From: Tsukamurella sp. TY48 | GTDB lineage: Bacteria > Actinomycetota > Actinomycetes > Mycobacteriales > Mycobacteriaceae | Direction of reading: 5' to 3' | DNA: 64,000 bases | Assembly: GCF_019656655.1 (NCBI RefSeq) | Contig: NZ_BPMV01000001.1 | Coordinates: 1,116,001-1,180,000, forward strand | Shown here: piece by piece, positions 48,995-56,952 of the stretch | How positions within the stretch are numbered: the first letter of the stretch is position 1 | Layout of the letters: each line of letters starts with the position of its first letter | The notes under the pieces: model-generated | Database searches by the model: none | What the model was told of the DNA's origin: nothing | What the model saw: the letters and a program-made list of their open reading frames with translations, nothing else | Translations under genes and position numbers: made by a program

Positions 48995-49149
48995 GACGTT
49001 CCTCCATCCCGACGATAGCCCCTCCAACCGCACCGATCACAGTGATCAGCGACACTGGATCCGATTCCAACTGCCGTAGCGACTGTTTCGCACACGATTG
49101 CCTCGCTGTCACTGTTTCCGTCTTGTATGTCAGAAAGAATCGCGGGCAC
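48995..49149 (-). pseudogene. Possible frameshifted toxin tail
   Basis: On the minus strand one frame gives AIVCETVATAVGIGSS and the next frame continues VSLITVIGAVGGAIVGMEE. Joined by a single frameshift they form a hydrophobic glycine-zipper segment like the end of the chimeric protein at 45885. It directly precedes the membrane protein at 48215, so the pair may be a decayed toxin and its surviving immunity gene. The evidence is compositional and weak; it may be chance. Confidence 0.3.
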
Positions 49150-49152
49150 CAG

Positions 49153-49257
49153 AGCACCCAGCCGAGACCGGGATTCCTGCCAGGAGAAGCGCGCCCCGAC
49201 TAGTCGCCATCCCCTCAGTACTACCGATCGATCATCTCCGCCAGGAATCAGCGATCA
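49153..49257 (+). repeat. Degenerate menB 3'-end copy (C)
   Basis: This copy keeps CCGGGATTCCTgCC, closer to menB CCGGGATTCCTTCC than copy B, then AGGAGAAGCGCGCCCCGACT and the shared CGATCGATCATCTCC tail. Its right end overlaps the stop codon of the next membrane protein gene (49248). In one frame it reads RDSCQEKRAP, against RDSFLEKRAP in MenB. Confidence 0.85.
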
Positions 49258-49577
49258 CGATCAGAATTCCCCGACTCAGAGGCCCGGTCTTCCCGGCGCC
49301 GTCTGCGCTCGTCCCTCCACTCCTCGAACCGCGCGGACGGCTCCTCGACACCGACCTTGTACCTGAAGACCGCCACCAAAACGAACCCGACATAAGAAAA
49401 TGCGGTTGCACGACCATTGCCCGGCTCCACCTTCTCCACACCGAAGTAGGTGAGGTACGCCCCCAGGAGAAGCACGACGACCGACAGCAAGAGCACCCCA
49501 GGCCTCGGCCAGGGGAATCCCAGCGCGAAGACTATCGCCCCACACACCAACACCGCGATCAGGACCACAATCAACAT
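49248..49577 (-). CDS. Small membrane protein (island)
   Basis: A 109-residue protein with two or three helices in its first 75 residues (MLIVVLIAVLVCGAIVFALG, VLLLSVVVLLLGAYLTYFG, then SYVGFVLVAVF) and a highly charged tail (FEEWRDERRRRREDRASE). I do not recognise the family. ATG 49577 has GAGG five bases upstream. Its stop lies inside menB-tail copy C, so the cassette boundary falls exactly at its end. A short frame of 29 codons (49585-49674) lies just upstream and may be a fragment. Confidence 0.55.
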   Translation of the reverse strand: MLIVVLIAVLVCGAIVFALGFPWPRPGVLLLSVVVLLLGAYLTYFGVEKVEPGNGRATAFSYVGFVLVAVFRYKVGVEEPSARFEEWRDERRRRREDRASESGNSDRDR

Positions 49578-49700
49578 CACGACCTCAACTCTCCCGGGAC
49601 CGAAGCATCTCTTCCAACGCTTTCGGACCCCGCTCCGACTGAAAGCCGCGAAGTGACTCACGTTTGCGATTCACCGAACACAGGCTGATCAATCGCGAAA

Positions 49701-50033
49701 CTAGCCATCTCCTTTGAGCAAGATTTCGGTAGCTTCCTCTTTGTCAGGAAACCTGAAGCCCAAAGGAACTCCTCCCCATGGATATATCGAGTCACCCATG
49801 GAGATACTCCAATTCTGTGGAACCTCGTTGAAGTCAAACCATTCGTCACCGAGCCACAGCGACCAATGATCTTCAGCCGGAAATGAACTTCCCCATCGCA
49901 CATAGATCCGACTGCCCGAATCAACAGCTGCCGTCAACCATCCAGGGAATTGCTCGCTTATCCGAAAGTCGACAGGTTCATCCAGGAGCTTCCCTAAGTC
50001 ATCAACTCTTGAGCTAGCGATGTCTTCGTACAC
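49701..50033 (-). CDS. Small soluble protein of unknown function (island)
   Basis: A 110-residue acidic, Trp-rich protein (GWLTAAVDSGSRIYVRWGSS, DHWSLWLGDEWFDFNEVPQN). It has no signal peptide or helix. Small acidic aromatic-rich proteins of this kind are frequent among immunity proteins, but I cannot assign a family. The start is GTG at 50033 with GAGGTG upstream. G+C is low, as in the rest of the island. Confidence 0.5.
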   Translation of the reverse strand: MYEDIASSRVDDLGKLLDEPVDFRISEQFPGWLTAAVDSGSRIYVRWGSSFPAEDHWSLWLGDEWFDFNEVPQNWSISMGDSIYPWGGVPLGFRFPDKEEATEILLKGDG

Positions 50034-50125
50034 TCAGCTTCACCTCATCGGATAAAGAAGGCTTTTTCGATTCGGAGTCGGCCAATAGGGTTCTCGTCGT
50101 CTTGCACGGCTTGATGATCGTCGAA

Positions 50126-50521
50126 CTACTTGCCGGCAGGAATATCGTCGACCTTTACATCCCATTTCGCTTCATCGCCTTGGACGTTTGTGATGGTTGC
50201 AGTCATGCCGATACTACCTCCACCTTTGTTGATAACACACCTCTGCGACCTGCCGATCTCGGCCTTCAATGGGCCGTCGCAGACAACAGAATCTGGTGTA
50301 ACCCCGACCTCTTTGGCGAGAATTTCAGAAGATCGACTTTCCAGTTCTTCCTTTGAAATTTCCGAAGTCGAAGCCCCCACGGTTACGCCCACTGACGGCC
50401 CGACAGACCGGGTGTCTCCAACCGAGAACGAGCACCCTGCAAGCGCGGTTACCACAGAGGCCGCAACAGAACGTCGTAGAATCCGCCCCGAGCATTTTGC
50501 ATCAAAAGAAACGAGCCACAT
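50126..50521 (-). CDS. DUF4333 lipoprotein
   Basis: A 131-residue protein with a signal peptide ending in the lipobox LAGC (ALAGCSFSVG), so a lipid-anchored export is expected. The mature part has SKEELESRSSEILAKEVGVT, VVCDGPLKAEIGRSQRCVIN and a paired Cys, the pattern of DUF4333, common in actinobacterial envelope proteins of unknown role. ATG 50521 has GGGAGGG upstream. It is the last gene on the right of the island and has intermediate base composition. Confidence 0.78.
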   Translation of the reverse strand: MWLVSFDAKCSGRILRRSVAASVVTALAGCSFSVGDTRSVGPSVGVTVGASTSEISKEELESRSSEILAKEVGVTPDSVVCDGPLKAEIGRSQRCVINKGGGSIGMTATITNVQGDEAKWDVKVDDIPAGK

Positions 50522-50609
50522 TCGAGCCCTCCCTTTCCTACATCAATCCCAACATTCCCAGGTCGCGGGCAAGACCACTGGCCGCGACGCTGCTGAACCC
50601 GCCCGGACC

Positions 50610-51584
50610 TCACGCCACCACCCCCAGCGCAACCCCGAGCCCGAGCACCATCACCGACAGCACCACGATCACGGCCATCACGATCTGATGCACCCGCAGT
50701 TCCGACACCGCGGCGGACTGCGACGCCTCCCAGAACTCGATCGCCGACGCCGGGATCTGCGAGCCGGTCGCCACACCGAATCGGAAGCCCGCATCACCGG
50801 AATCGGCACCAGCCAAGGTTGTGAGCGCATCCGCAGTCAGTTCGAGACGCGTGTGGTCGTACAGCCACGCGCGCGGACGATCGGCCGCACTCCAGCGCTG
50901 CGCATCGTGCTCCAGGCCGGTCCGCGCGATCAGGGCCGGATACGCGTCCGCAACCCACCGGGACAATCGCGGCCACGCCTCGATCAGGCCGGAGTCCACC
51001 ACAGCGACGTGCCCCGATCGGGCCTCGTCCTCGACCGAACGAACAACGGGCTCCACGAGGACGCCCAGGTCGATCAGCTCCGCCACGACGTCACCCACGC
51101 CGCCGGTTCCGGAGTGCGCGGGCGCCCACGCCCGGGGCACCACGGCCCCATCGACGGAGGTCTCCAGGCAACCGACGAGCACGGTCCTCGCCGCCTCGAC
51201 CGCCCCGGCATCAGAGGCCTGCGCCCAGCGCTCGCCGGACGCGGCGATCTGTTCGAGCGCGGGCGCCTTGACCTCCTCGCCGGCGGCGGCATCGAACAGG
51301 CCCTGCCACTGGCGCACCGTCAGCACACCGGCTTCGTGCGCGGTGCTCGCACCGGTCCGGATGCGTTGGTGCGCGCGGTCGGTCAGCTGCACGAGCAGCG
51401 GCTCGATCGTCGCGAACTCGCTGGGGAAATGTCTTCCTGTGCGCCAGTGCGAGATCGTTCCCGCACTGACGCCCACCTGACGCGCGACCTGCGCGACCGT
51501 CGGGGAGCCCGCCGCCACGAACAACTGCCGCAGCGATGCCGCGAAGACCTCCTCGTCCGCGCTGCGGTCGCGCTTGCCCACCAT
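50610..51584 (-). CDS. Membrane-anchored helix-turn-helix protein
   Basis: A 324-residue protein with an N-terminal helix-turn-helix (PTVAQVARQVGVSAGTISHW, then RTGRHFPSE), a middle region of about 220 residues without a recognised domain, and a single C-terminal membrane helix (IVMAVIVVLSVMVLGLGVAL). A DNA-binding domain tethered to the membrane is unusual and could couple an envelope signal to transcription. It is coupled to the 111-residue membrane protein gene, 11 bases upstream. ATG 51584 was chosen because the family HTH begins soon after it. Confidence 0.65.
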   Translation of the reverse strand: MVGKRDRSADEEVFAASLRQLFVAAGSPTVAQVARQVGVSAGTISHWRTGRHFPSEFATIEPLLVQLTDRAHQRIRTGASTAHEAGVLTVRQWQGLFDAAAGEEVKAPALEQIAASGERWAQASDAGAVEAARTVLVGCLETSVDGAVVPRAWAPAHSGTGGVGDVVAELIDLGVLVEPVVRSVEDEARSGHVAVVDSGLIEAWPRLSRWVADAYPALIARTGLEHDAQRWSAADRPRAWLYDHTRLELTADALTTLAGADSGDAGFRFGVATGSQIPASAIEFWEASQSAAVSELRVHQIVMAVIVVLSVMVLGLGVALGVVA

Positions 51585-51595
51585 GACCGGCTGGA

Positions 51596-51931
51596 CTAGG
51601 TGCGGCCGCCGCGAACCGCTGCCCAGATGGCCGAGAATCCCCCGACCACGAGCTGGCTCGCAACCAGCATCACCAGGACGAACACGACGAAGACGGCCGG
51701 CATCGTCCAGCGCTCGCCCCATTCGTTCAGGTGCTCGACCGCGAATCCGCAGCCCACCAGCATGGCGAGCCCGATCACGAAACCGAGGGCCTTGAGCGCC
51801 AGGGTCCGCATCGCCTCGGCTTCGTCGTTGCCCGGTTGCTGCGCCGGCTGCGGATCGGCCTGCGCCCCCACTGTGCCCTGGCTCCGCTGCACCGGAATCT
51901 GTTGTGTATCTGCCGTATTGATGTCAGTCAT
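51596..51931 (-). CDS. Small two-helix membrane protein
   Basis: A 111-residue protein with a polar Gln/Thr-rich N-terminus and two helices (ALGFVIGLAMLVGCGFAVEH and PAVFVVFVLVMLVASQLVV). Family unknown. TGGAGGGG lies nine bases before ATG 51931. It stands between the MspA-type porin (45 bases upstream) and the membrane HTH gene on the same strand, probably in one operon. Confidence 0.65.
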   Translation of the reverse strand: MTDINTADTQQIPVQRSQGTVGAQADPQPAQQPGNDEAEAMRTLALKALGFVIGLAMLVGCGFAVEHLNEWGERWTMPAVFVVFVLVMLVASQLVVGGFSAIWAAVRGGRT

Positions 51932-51976
51932 TGCGGTCCACCCCTCCACAGATGTTGATCGTCGTCATGGCACGCG

Positions 51977-52777
51977 TTACGGGCGGGTGATGAAGATCGG
52001 CTTGCCGTACGTGGTGATCGAGTCGTCCGTACGGTCGGTCTGCAGCGCGATGGTCGCGTACGAGCGCACCTGAACGCCGCCGATGCAGTTGTCGACGGCC
52101 ACGCGCACCTCGCGGGTGTACGTCGCGGCATCGGGACCCTCGAGGTTCTTCTTGGCGTACGGGATGTCCTTGCTGGTGCCCGGCTTGATCACGCCCGAGA
52201 TCGACCCGGTCTCGGTGAGCGTATTGCCCACGGTGGCCGAGATCCCCGGCGTCACACCGGCGGACACGCTGCCGCCGCCACTGCCACCGGTGGTGCCGCC
52301 CTGCCCCGTCGCGGTGCCCGTGAGGTTCGCGGTCACCGACGGCGTCACGCCCACGTTGGTGGCGTTCGAGATGCTGCCGCCCACCGTGAGGCTGTCCGCG
52401 GTCACGGCGCAGCCCACCTGGAGCCCCGTGGTGAGAACCGCGGACTTCACCTTGGACTTCGGCGGCTTCTTGGGATCGGCTACGGACACCGTGGCCTCGC
52501 CGCCGATGGTCGAGAAGGCCTCGAAAGACTGCGGGGAACGGTTCAGCGGCGGCACCGAGCGCAACGCCTCGGAGGTCTTCGTGACCACCATCTTCCAGCC
52601 GTCGCGGGTCACCACCGTGCGCGAGCTGTCGGCGAACTCGTCGTCGGGCTTGGGCTTGGTATCGGCGGCCGGCTTCGGCGCCGGGTTGGGAGCCGCGGTC
52701 GCGATCGGCGCCATGGTGAGCGCCGCGGCGACGGCCGCGGCCGCACCGATCAGGGCATGTGTTGTGCGAGACGGCAT
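51977..52777 (-). CDS. MspA-family porin
   Basis: A 266-residue protein with a signal peptide (ALIGAAAAVAAALTMAPIA, cleavage near TAAAP), then DEFADSSRTVVTRDGWKMVV and LNRSPQSFEAFSTIGGEATV, typical of MspA-type outer-membrane porins. A Gly/Ser loop (TGGSGGGSVSAG) and two Cys (QVGCAV, DNCIGG) are present. It would let small hydrophilic solutes through the mycolate outer membrane. GGAGGAAGCAGC precedes the ATG. A Pro/Lys-rich stretch of about 20 residues after the signal peptide is an addition to the classical form. Confidence 0.88.
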   Translation of the reverse strand: MPSRTTHALIGAAAAVAAALTMAPIATAAPNPAPKPAADTKPKPDDEFADSSRTVVTRDGWKMVVTKTSEALRSVPPLNRSPQSFEAFSTIGGEATVSVADPKKPPKSKVKSAVLTTGLQVGCAVTADSLTVGGSISNATNVGVTPSVTANLTGTATGQGGTTGGSGGGSVSAGVTPGISATVGNTLTETGSISGVIKPGTSKDIPYAKKNLEGPDAATYTREVRVAVDNCIGGVQVRSYATIALQTDRTDDSITTYGKPIFITRP

Positions 52778-53222
52778 GTGCTGCTTCCTCCAGGTTGTCG
52801 GACGCGGCAACCCACGGGCTCGGCCCGCTGCACTGGCGCGTCCCCCCGTGGAACGAAGCCCGACGTGCAAGCGCTGCGAGCGCGGTCCGTCTTCCGCAGG
52901 CCGATGACCGGCGGGGCTGCCGACACCGGGCCTCACCTCCCGTGAGAACCCGGCGGGGTATGCGAGCTCCCCCGCGTAACCACCCCGGGATCGACCCCGA
53001 CGATGTCGCGTTGAAACTTGCTTTACCTAAGAGGAGGTTAAGTGAATGCGTACAACTTTGCAAGTAGCGAACTATTGTGTGCACTGCAAATATTAGATTT
53101 ACTGATCAGATGTGGGTGTGCGTTCTCCACGCTCGCGACGTCTCAGGTGACGGTAACAACCACCACCGCCGATCACTAGATACCTTCACGAAACTGTCAC
53201 AACCGCGGCCCGCGGGCGGAGG
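52778..53222. other. Non-coding interval upstream of the porin gene
   Basis: The right half is AT-rich against its surroundings. A short frame at 53045-53095 on the plus strand (MRTTLQVANYCVHCKY, 16 residues) has a strong GAGGAGG ribosome site eight bases upstream; it may be a leader peptide but no gene follows on that strand for 825 bases. I see no RNA gene or clear terminator. The porin promoter should lie here. Confidence 0.4.
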
Positions 53223-53798
53223 TCAGCGATCAGCTTTGGCAACCTGCTTGCGCAGGGTCTCCCAGAACGGCTCCGCCGGCCCGACGGTGCGCACCACCAC
53301 GGTCACCTGCCGCACGTTCACGTAGGCCACGCGCTGCTCACCGGACGCGTTCCAGTACAGACGAGGAGCGAAGCGTACGAGGTCTGCGGGCACGCCGACC
53401 GCAGCGAAGGCCTGCTCCGAATCCCCTGGCGCACACCGCTCCAGCAGATTCCCGAGCTGGACCGCGGCGGGCTTGGACAGCACGGCGACGGTGAGCGTGT
53501 ACCTCCCGCGCGAGGCGAACGCCTCCTGGCTGCGAGCGCCGCGGGTGGCGGTCGCGGCGGCCGCGGTCGCGTTCAGGCACGCGGTCGACAGATCCCCCGA
53601 CGGGACCATCGCGATCTCCCCCGATTGTTCGCGACTCTGATACCCCGCGTAGCCCCCGGGCAGCTCGTCGGCGCCGAGCACGGACGAGGGCGCCGCGGCG
53701 GCCGGCGCCGCCATCACCAACCCCGCTACCAGCATCGACAGTGCGCCCACGGCGCCCCCGACGGCCCGCCGACCCGCGATCCCGCTGTCCTTCGTCAC
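53223..53798 (-). CDS. Secreted protein of unknown function
   Basis: A 191-residue protein with a signal peptide (AVGGAVGALSMLVAGLVMAA, cleavage at PAAAAP). The mature part starts SSVLGADELPGGYAGYQSRE and contains two Cys (TACLNA, ERCAPGD) that could form a disulfide, and RLYWNASGEQRVAYVNVRQV. I do not recognise a family; small secreted actinobacterial proteins with similar layout bind envelope ligands. GTG 53798 has GGGAG seven bases upstream. Confidence 0.65.
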   Translation of the reverse strand: MTKDSGIAGRRAVGGAVGALSMLVAGLVMAAPAAAAPSSVLGADELPGGYAGYQSREQSGEIAMVPSGDLSTACLNATAAAATATRGARSQEAFASRGRYTLTVAVLSKPAAVQLGNLLERCAPGDSEQAFAAVGVPADLVRFAPRLYWNASGEQRVAYVNVRQVTVVVRTVGPAEPFWETLRKQVAKADR

Positions 53799-53920
53799 AT
53801 CTGTTCTCCCGCTCCGTGTGCGCTTTATCGCACTATCTATTGTGTTTGTCGCACCTTCAGTACGGAACCGCATGCGGAAGTGGGGATCGTCACTCTTTCT
53901 CCGCGGTCTACTCTGACGCC

Positions 53921-54340
53921 ATGGAGCGATGTATCTTCTGCGCCATCATCGCGGGCGAGGCACCGGCGGCGGTGGTCTGCGAGACGGACGAACTGATCGC
54001 CTTCCTCGACGCGCGGCCGATGAGCCGCGGCCACACCCTCGTGGTACCCAGGCGGCACGCCGCCGGCCTCCGCGATCTCGACGGTCCGCTCGGCGAGCGC
54101 ATGTTCGGGCTGGGGCACCGTCTGGCCCGGGCGGCCCGCGAGGGAGCCCTCGCCGCCGACGGTGCGAACCTCGTCCTCAACGACGGGCGCGCCGCGTTCC
54201 AGACCGTCGATCACGTTCACCTGCACATGATTCCGCGCTATGCAGGCGATCGCGGAGCGATCCTCGGGAGGATCGTGCGGCGCAAGCCCCGCTCCTCCGA
54301 CGATGCCGCTGAGCTGCTGCGCCGGGGCATCACCGCCTAG
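53921..54340 (+). CDS. HIT-family nucleotide hydrolase
   Basis: A 139-residue HIT protein. CIFCAIIAGEAPAAVVCETD, GHTLVVPRRHAAGL and the histidine triad HVHLHMIPRY are visible, with the zinc-type CxxC at the N-terminus. It hydrolyses dinucleoside polyphosphates or aminoacyl-AMP-type substrates. TACTCT ends six bases before the ATG, indicating a leaderless mRNA. Its stop overlaps the convergent YdcF gene by four bases. Confidence 0.93.
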   Translation: MERCIFCAIIAGEAPAAVVCETDELIAFLDARPMSRGHTLVVPRRHAAGLRDLDGPLGERMFGLGHRLARAAREGALAADGANLVLNDGRAAFQTVDHVHLHMIPRYAGDRGAILGRIVRRKPRSSDDAAELLRRGITA

Positions 54341-55431
54341 TCCGGTATCAGCAGATCCCTGAACTCCGGTTCCACCTGATACGAGGCGATCAGGACGGCG
54401 ACCACCGTCAACAGCCACAGCCCGACGAGCATGCCGCACACGACGAGGTTCGCGCGCCGGTAGTGCACCACCACGGCCACGAACTCGCGGAGGAAAGCCG
54501 CCGGACGGAAGTACAGAGCGGTCGGTGACCCGAGGGCGGTCGCGGGCAGGCCCAGCTTGCGGGTCAGCGATCCGGCACGCAGCGCGTGGAAGCTGCTGGT
54601 GGTCACCAGCATCCGGGTCCACTCGATACCCCGCTCATCGAGCAGATCGACGGTGAAGCGCAGGTTCTCCTCGGTGGTCGTCGACCGGACCTCCCGCAAC
54701 AGCCGCGCCGGAGGCACCCCCTGCGCCTCGGCGTACCGCGCCATCGCCTCGCCCTCGGCGATCTGCTCGTCCTCCCCCTTGCCTCCGGAGCACACCAGCA
54801 CCGGATCGCCGCCCTCGGCCACCAGACGCCGGAACTCCGTGATCCCCAGGTCCATTCGCGACCGCAACAGCGGCGTCAGCTGATCGCCGTTCAGGCCGGA
54901 CCCGAGCACCACCACCACATCGCCGTCGCGGGTGCCGGGCAGCCGGCGGTGCACCACGGTGTAGCCGGTGTAGGCGGCCAGTTGGAAGACCACCATGCCC
55001 CCGGGAATGAGGAGCGCGACGAGCAGCACGAGACGGACCGGGCTTCCGGGATCGACGGAGGTCACGGTCACCAGCACGTAGCCGCCGATGACCACCTCGG
55101 TGAGCAGCGCCGCCCCCATCGCCGCCGGCACCAGGGTGGCCAGGCTGAGCCCCTCGCGCCGAATCACCACCAGGCTGTTGACGAGCAGGGCCACACCGAT
55201 CACCACCAACCCGAACACACCGAGCGCGATGGGTCCGAGCACGAGCACGGTGGCGCCCGTCGGGTGGCCCGTCACGTACAACAACACTGCGCACGTGATC
55301 CACAGGCACATCGTGGCCGCGATCAGCCACAACCCGTTCGTCACCCGGCGGCGGTCCGTGACGACTCTGCGCAGCGACTCCGCCACGACGAGGGCCGTGA
55401 TCACCACGGCGGTCCAGGCCACGATCACCAT
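54337..55431 (-). CDS. YdcF-family (DUF218) membrane protein
   Basis: A 364-residue protein with five or so N-terminal helices, a cytoplasmic or periplasmic DUF218 domain from about residue 175 (VVVLGSGLNGDQLTPLLRSR, LVCSGGKGEDEQIAEGEAM, RSTTTEENLRFTVDLL, VTTSSFHALRAG) and a C-terminal helix. The YdcF/SanA family is linked to envelope integrity; the chemistry is unknown. Long helical N-termini are usual in actinobacterial members. Confidence 0.88.
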   Translation of the reverse strand: MVIVAWTAVVITALVVAESLRRVVTDRRRVTNGLWLIAATMCLWITCAVLLYVTGHPTGATVLVLGPIALGVFGLVVIGVALLVNSLVVIRREGLSLATLVPAAMGAALLTEVVIGGYVLVTVTSVDPGSPVRLVLLVALLIPGGMVVFQLAAYTGYTVVHRRLPGTRDGDVVVVLGSGLNGDQLTPLLRSRMDLGITEFRRLVAEGGDPVLVCSGGKGEDEQIAEGEAMARYAEAQGVPPARLLREVRSTTTEENLRFTVDLLDERGIEWTRMLVTTSSFHALRAGSLTRKLGLPATALGSPTALYFRPAAFLREFVAVVVHYRRANLVVCGMLVGLWLLTVVAVLIASYQVEPEFRDLLIPD

Positions 55432-55605
55432 CCGAAGTTCACCATCGCAATCATGGGACCAGCGTACGGAGCGGGCCGCGGCGGCCGGACCGGCCGAACG
55501 GATGATCCTCCGGTCCGAACGGATGGGTATGCGCGCGGCGCATGACTCCCGAGACCGACTACCCCACCCCCGGAGACTCCTCGCGCCGGAGAATTCCCGC
55601 GCCGG

Positions 55606-56745
55606 CTACTCGTCGTCGATCACACGGAAGGTGAAGGTCGTGCGGCCCAGCGTGAGCTCGTCACCGTCGGACAGCGGCAGTTGCCCGGCCACCCGACGCT
55701 CCCCGACATAAGTGCCGTTCGAGGACATCAGGTCACGCACGGCGAAACCGCTGACGGCCCCCGTGATCACGGCGTGCTCGCGCGAGACCTTGGTGTCGTC
55801 GAGGCTGATGTCGTTGTCGGGCAGGCGCCCCAGGCGCACCTCGCCGTGCACCGGGTACTCGGTGCCGTCGGGCGCGATGAGCAGCCCCTTGGGCCCGCCG
55901 GGCTCCACCACGGCATCGGTCTCGGTCTTCTCGAAGGCGCGGCCGCCCCCGGGCTGCGCGGGACGTGCCTGGGCGAAGGCGAGCTGCTCCTGCCGCAGCA
56001 CCTTGCCCTCCAACTCCACCAGCGCGGGCGTGGGATCCGCGCCGAGCTCGTCGGCCAGTGTGCGCCGCAGATCGCGCGCGGCCTCCAGGGCGTCGGCCTG
56101 GCGGCCGGTCACGTACAACGCCGTGATCAGCTGGCCCCACAGCGGCTCCTGGAGCGGATGCTCCGAGACGAGGCGCCGCAGGTCGCCGATCACCGAACCC
56201 GCACGCCCCGCGGCGATCTCCGCGTCGTACATCGCGGACTGCACCGCGGCGCGCTCCTCCGCCATCCCGATCGCGAAGTTGTCGGCGAACTGCAGGCCGC
56301 GCAGATCGGCGACGGCGTCGCCACGGAACTCGGCGAGCGCGGAGGCGAACATCAACGAGGCCTGGTCGTAGCGGCCCGCGGCGGCCAGTTCCGCGCCGCG
56401 GCGGCGGGCCGCGTCGAAGCGCCCCACATCGGATTGTTCGGGCTCGAGATCGAGCCGGTAGGTCGACCCCGAGGTCACCAGCAGCGCGTCCAAACCGGAA
56501 CCGGCGCCGGGCCCGCGCAGCGCCTTGCGCAGGCCGCTCACGAACACCTGCAGGCTCGCGCGTGCCGACGCCGGCGGATTGCCGTCCCACACCTGCTCGC
56601 TGAGCGAGTCCACCGTGACCGCGCGGCCGCGGTTCATCACCAGCAGCGCGAGCACCGACCGCGGCTTGACGCCCGACACCTCGTTCGCGGCGCCGTCCAC
56701 CGACAGCGAGACCTGGCCCAGCACTCGGATATCCAACGACGCCAT
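55606..56745 (-). CDS. EmbR-like SARP-FHA transcriptional regulator
   Basis: A 379-residue regulator with three parts: an OmpR-type winged helix (VLGQVSLSVDGAANEVSGVK, RAVTVDSLSEQVWDG), a bacterial transcriptional-activation helical domain (residues about 100-250) and a C-terminal FHA domain (RLGRLPDNDISLDDTKVSRE, SSNGTYVGERRV). EmbR of mycobacteria has the same order and is controlled by Ser/Thr kinases that bind the FHA domain. TAGGAT lies seven bases before ATG 56745, so the mRNA is probably leaderless. The target genes are not evident. Confidence 0.9.
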   Translation of the reverse strand: MASLDIRVLGQVSLSVDGAANEVSGVKPRSVLALLVMNRGRAVTVDSLSEQVWDGNPPASARASLQVFVSGLRKALRGPGAGSGLDALLVTSGSTYRLDLEPEQSDVGRFDAARRRGAELAAAGRYDQASLMFASALAEFRGDAVADLRGLQFADNFAIGMAEERAAVQSAMYDAEIAAGRAGSVIGDLRRLVSEHPLQEPLWGQLITALYVTGRQADALEAARDLRRTLADELGADPTPALVELEGKVLRQEQLAFAQARPAQPGGGRAFEKTETDAVVEPGGPKGLLIAPDGTEYPVHGEVRLGRLPDNDISLDDTKVSREHAVITGAVSGFAVRDLMSSNGTYVGERRVAGQLPLSDGDELTLGRTTFTFRVIDDE

Positions 56746-56835
56746 GCGGGGAATCCTAATCCGGTGCCACTTCCGGTTCACCGACACGCACGTGAATCGG
56801 ACAGATCGGACATGCTGAGCCTATTCTGAGAGCCG

Positions 56836-56857
56836 CCTGAATGAACATTCGATGAAC
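56836..56857 (-). promoter_or_regulatory. PHO-box-like direct repeat upstream of the phosphate transporter
   Basis: Read on the minus strand, GTTCATCGAAT and GTTCATTCAGG follow each other directly as two 11-base repeats. Actinobacterial PhoP and RegX3 boxes are 11-base direct repeats of GTTCA-type units. It lies 96 bases before the pit start, so phosphate control is likely. Confidence 0.5.
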
Positions 56858-56952
56858 TGTGGACACGGCGTACGAAAACTGCAGGTCAGGAGGATGTCAG
56901 CCCCGTCTCACCCGTTTGGTGGAATCGGCACTCGGACCGCAAGATTCTCACC

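Noticed and set aside
44728-50609. Prophage or integrative element with integrase
   Set aside because: No integrase, recombinase, transposase or phage structural gene is visible; only cassette genes and menB-tail copies are seen.
53020-53045. IdeR/DtxR iron box near TTACCTAAGAGGAGGTTAAG
   Set aside because: The half-sites are in the wrong orientation and spacing for the 19-bp DtxR consensus.
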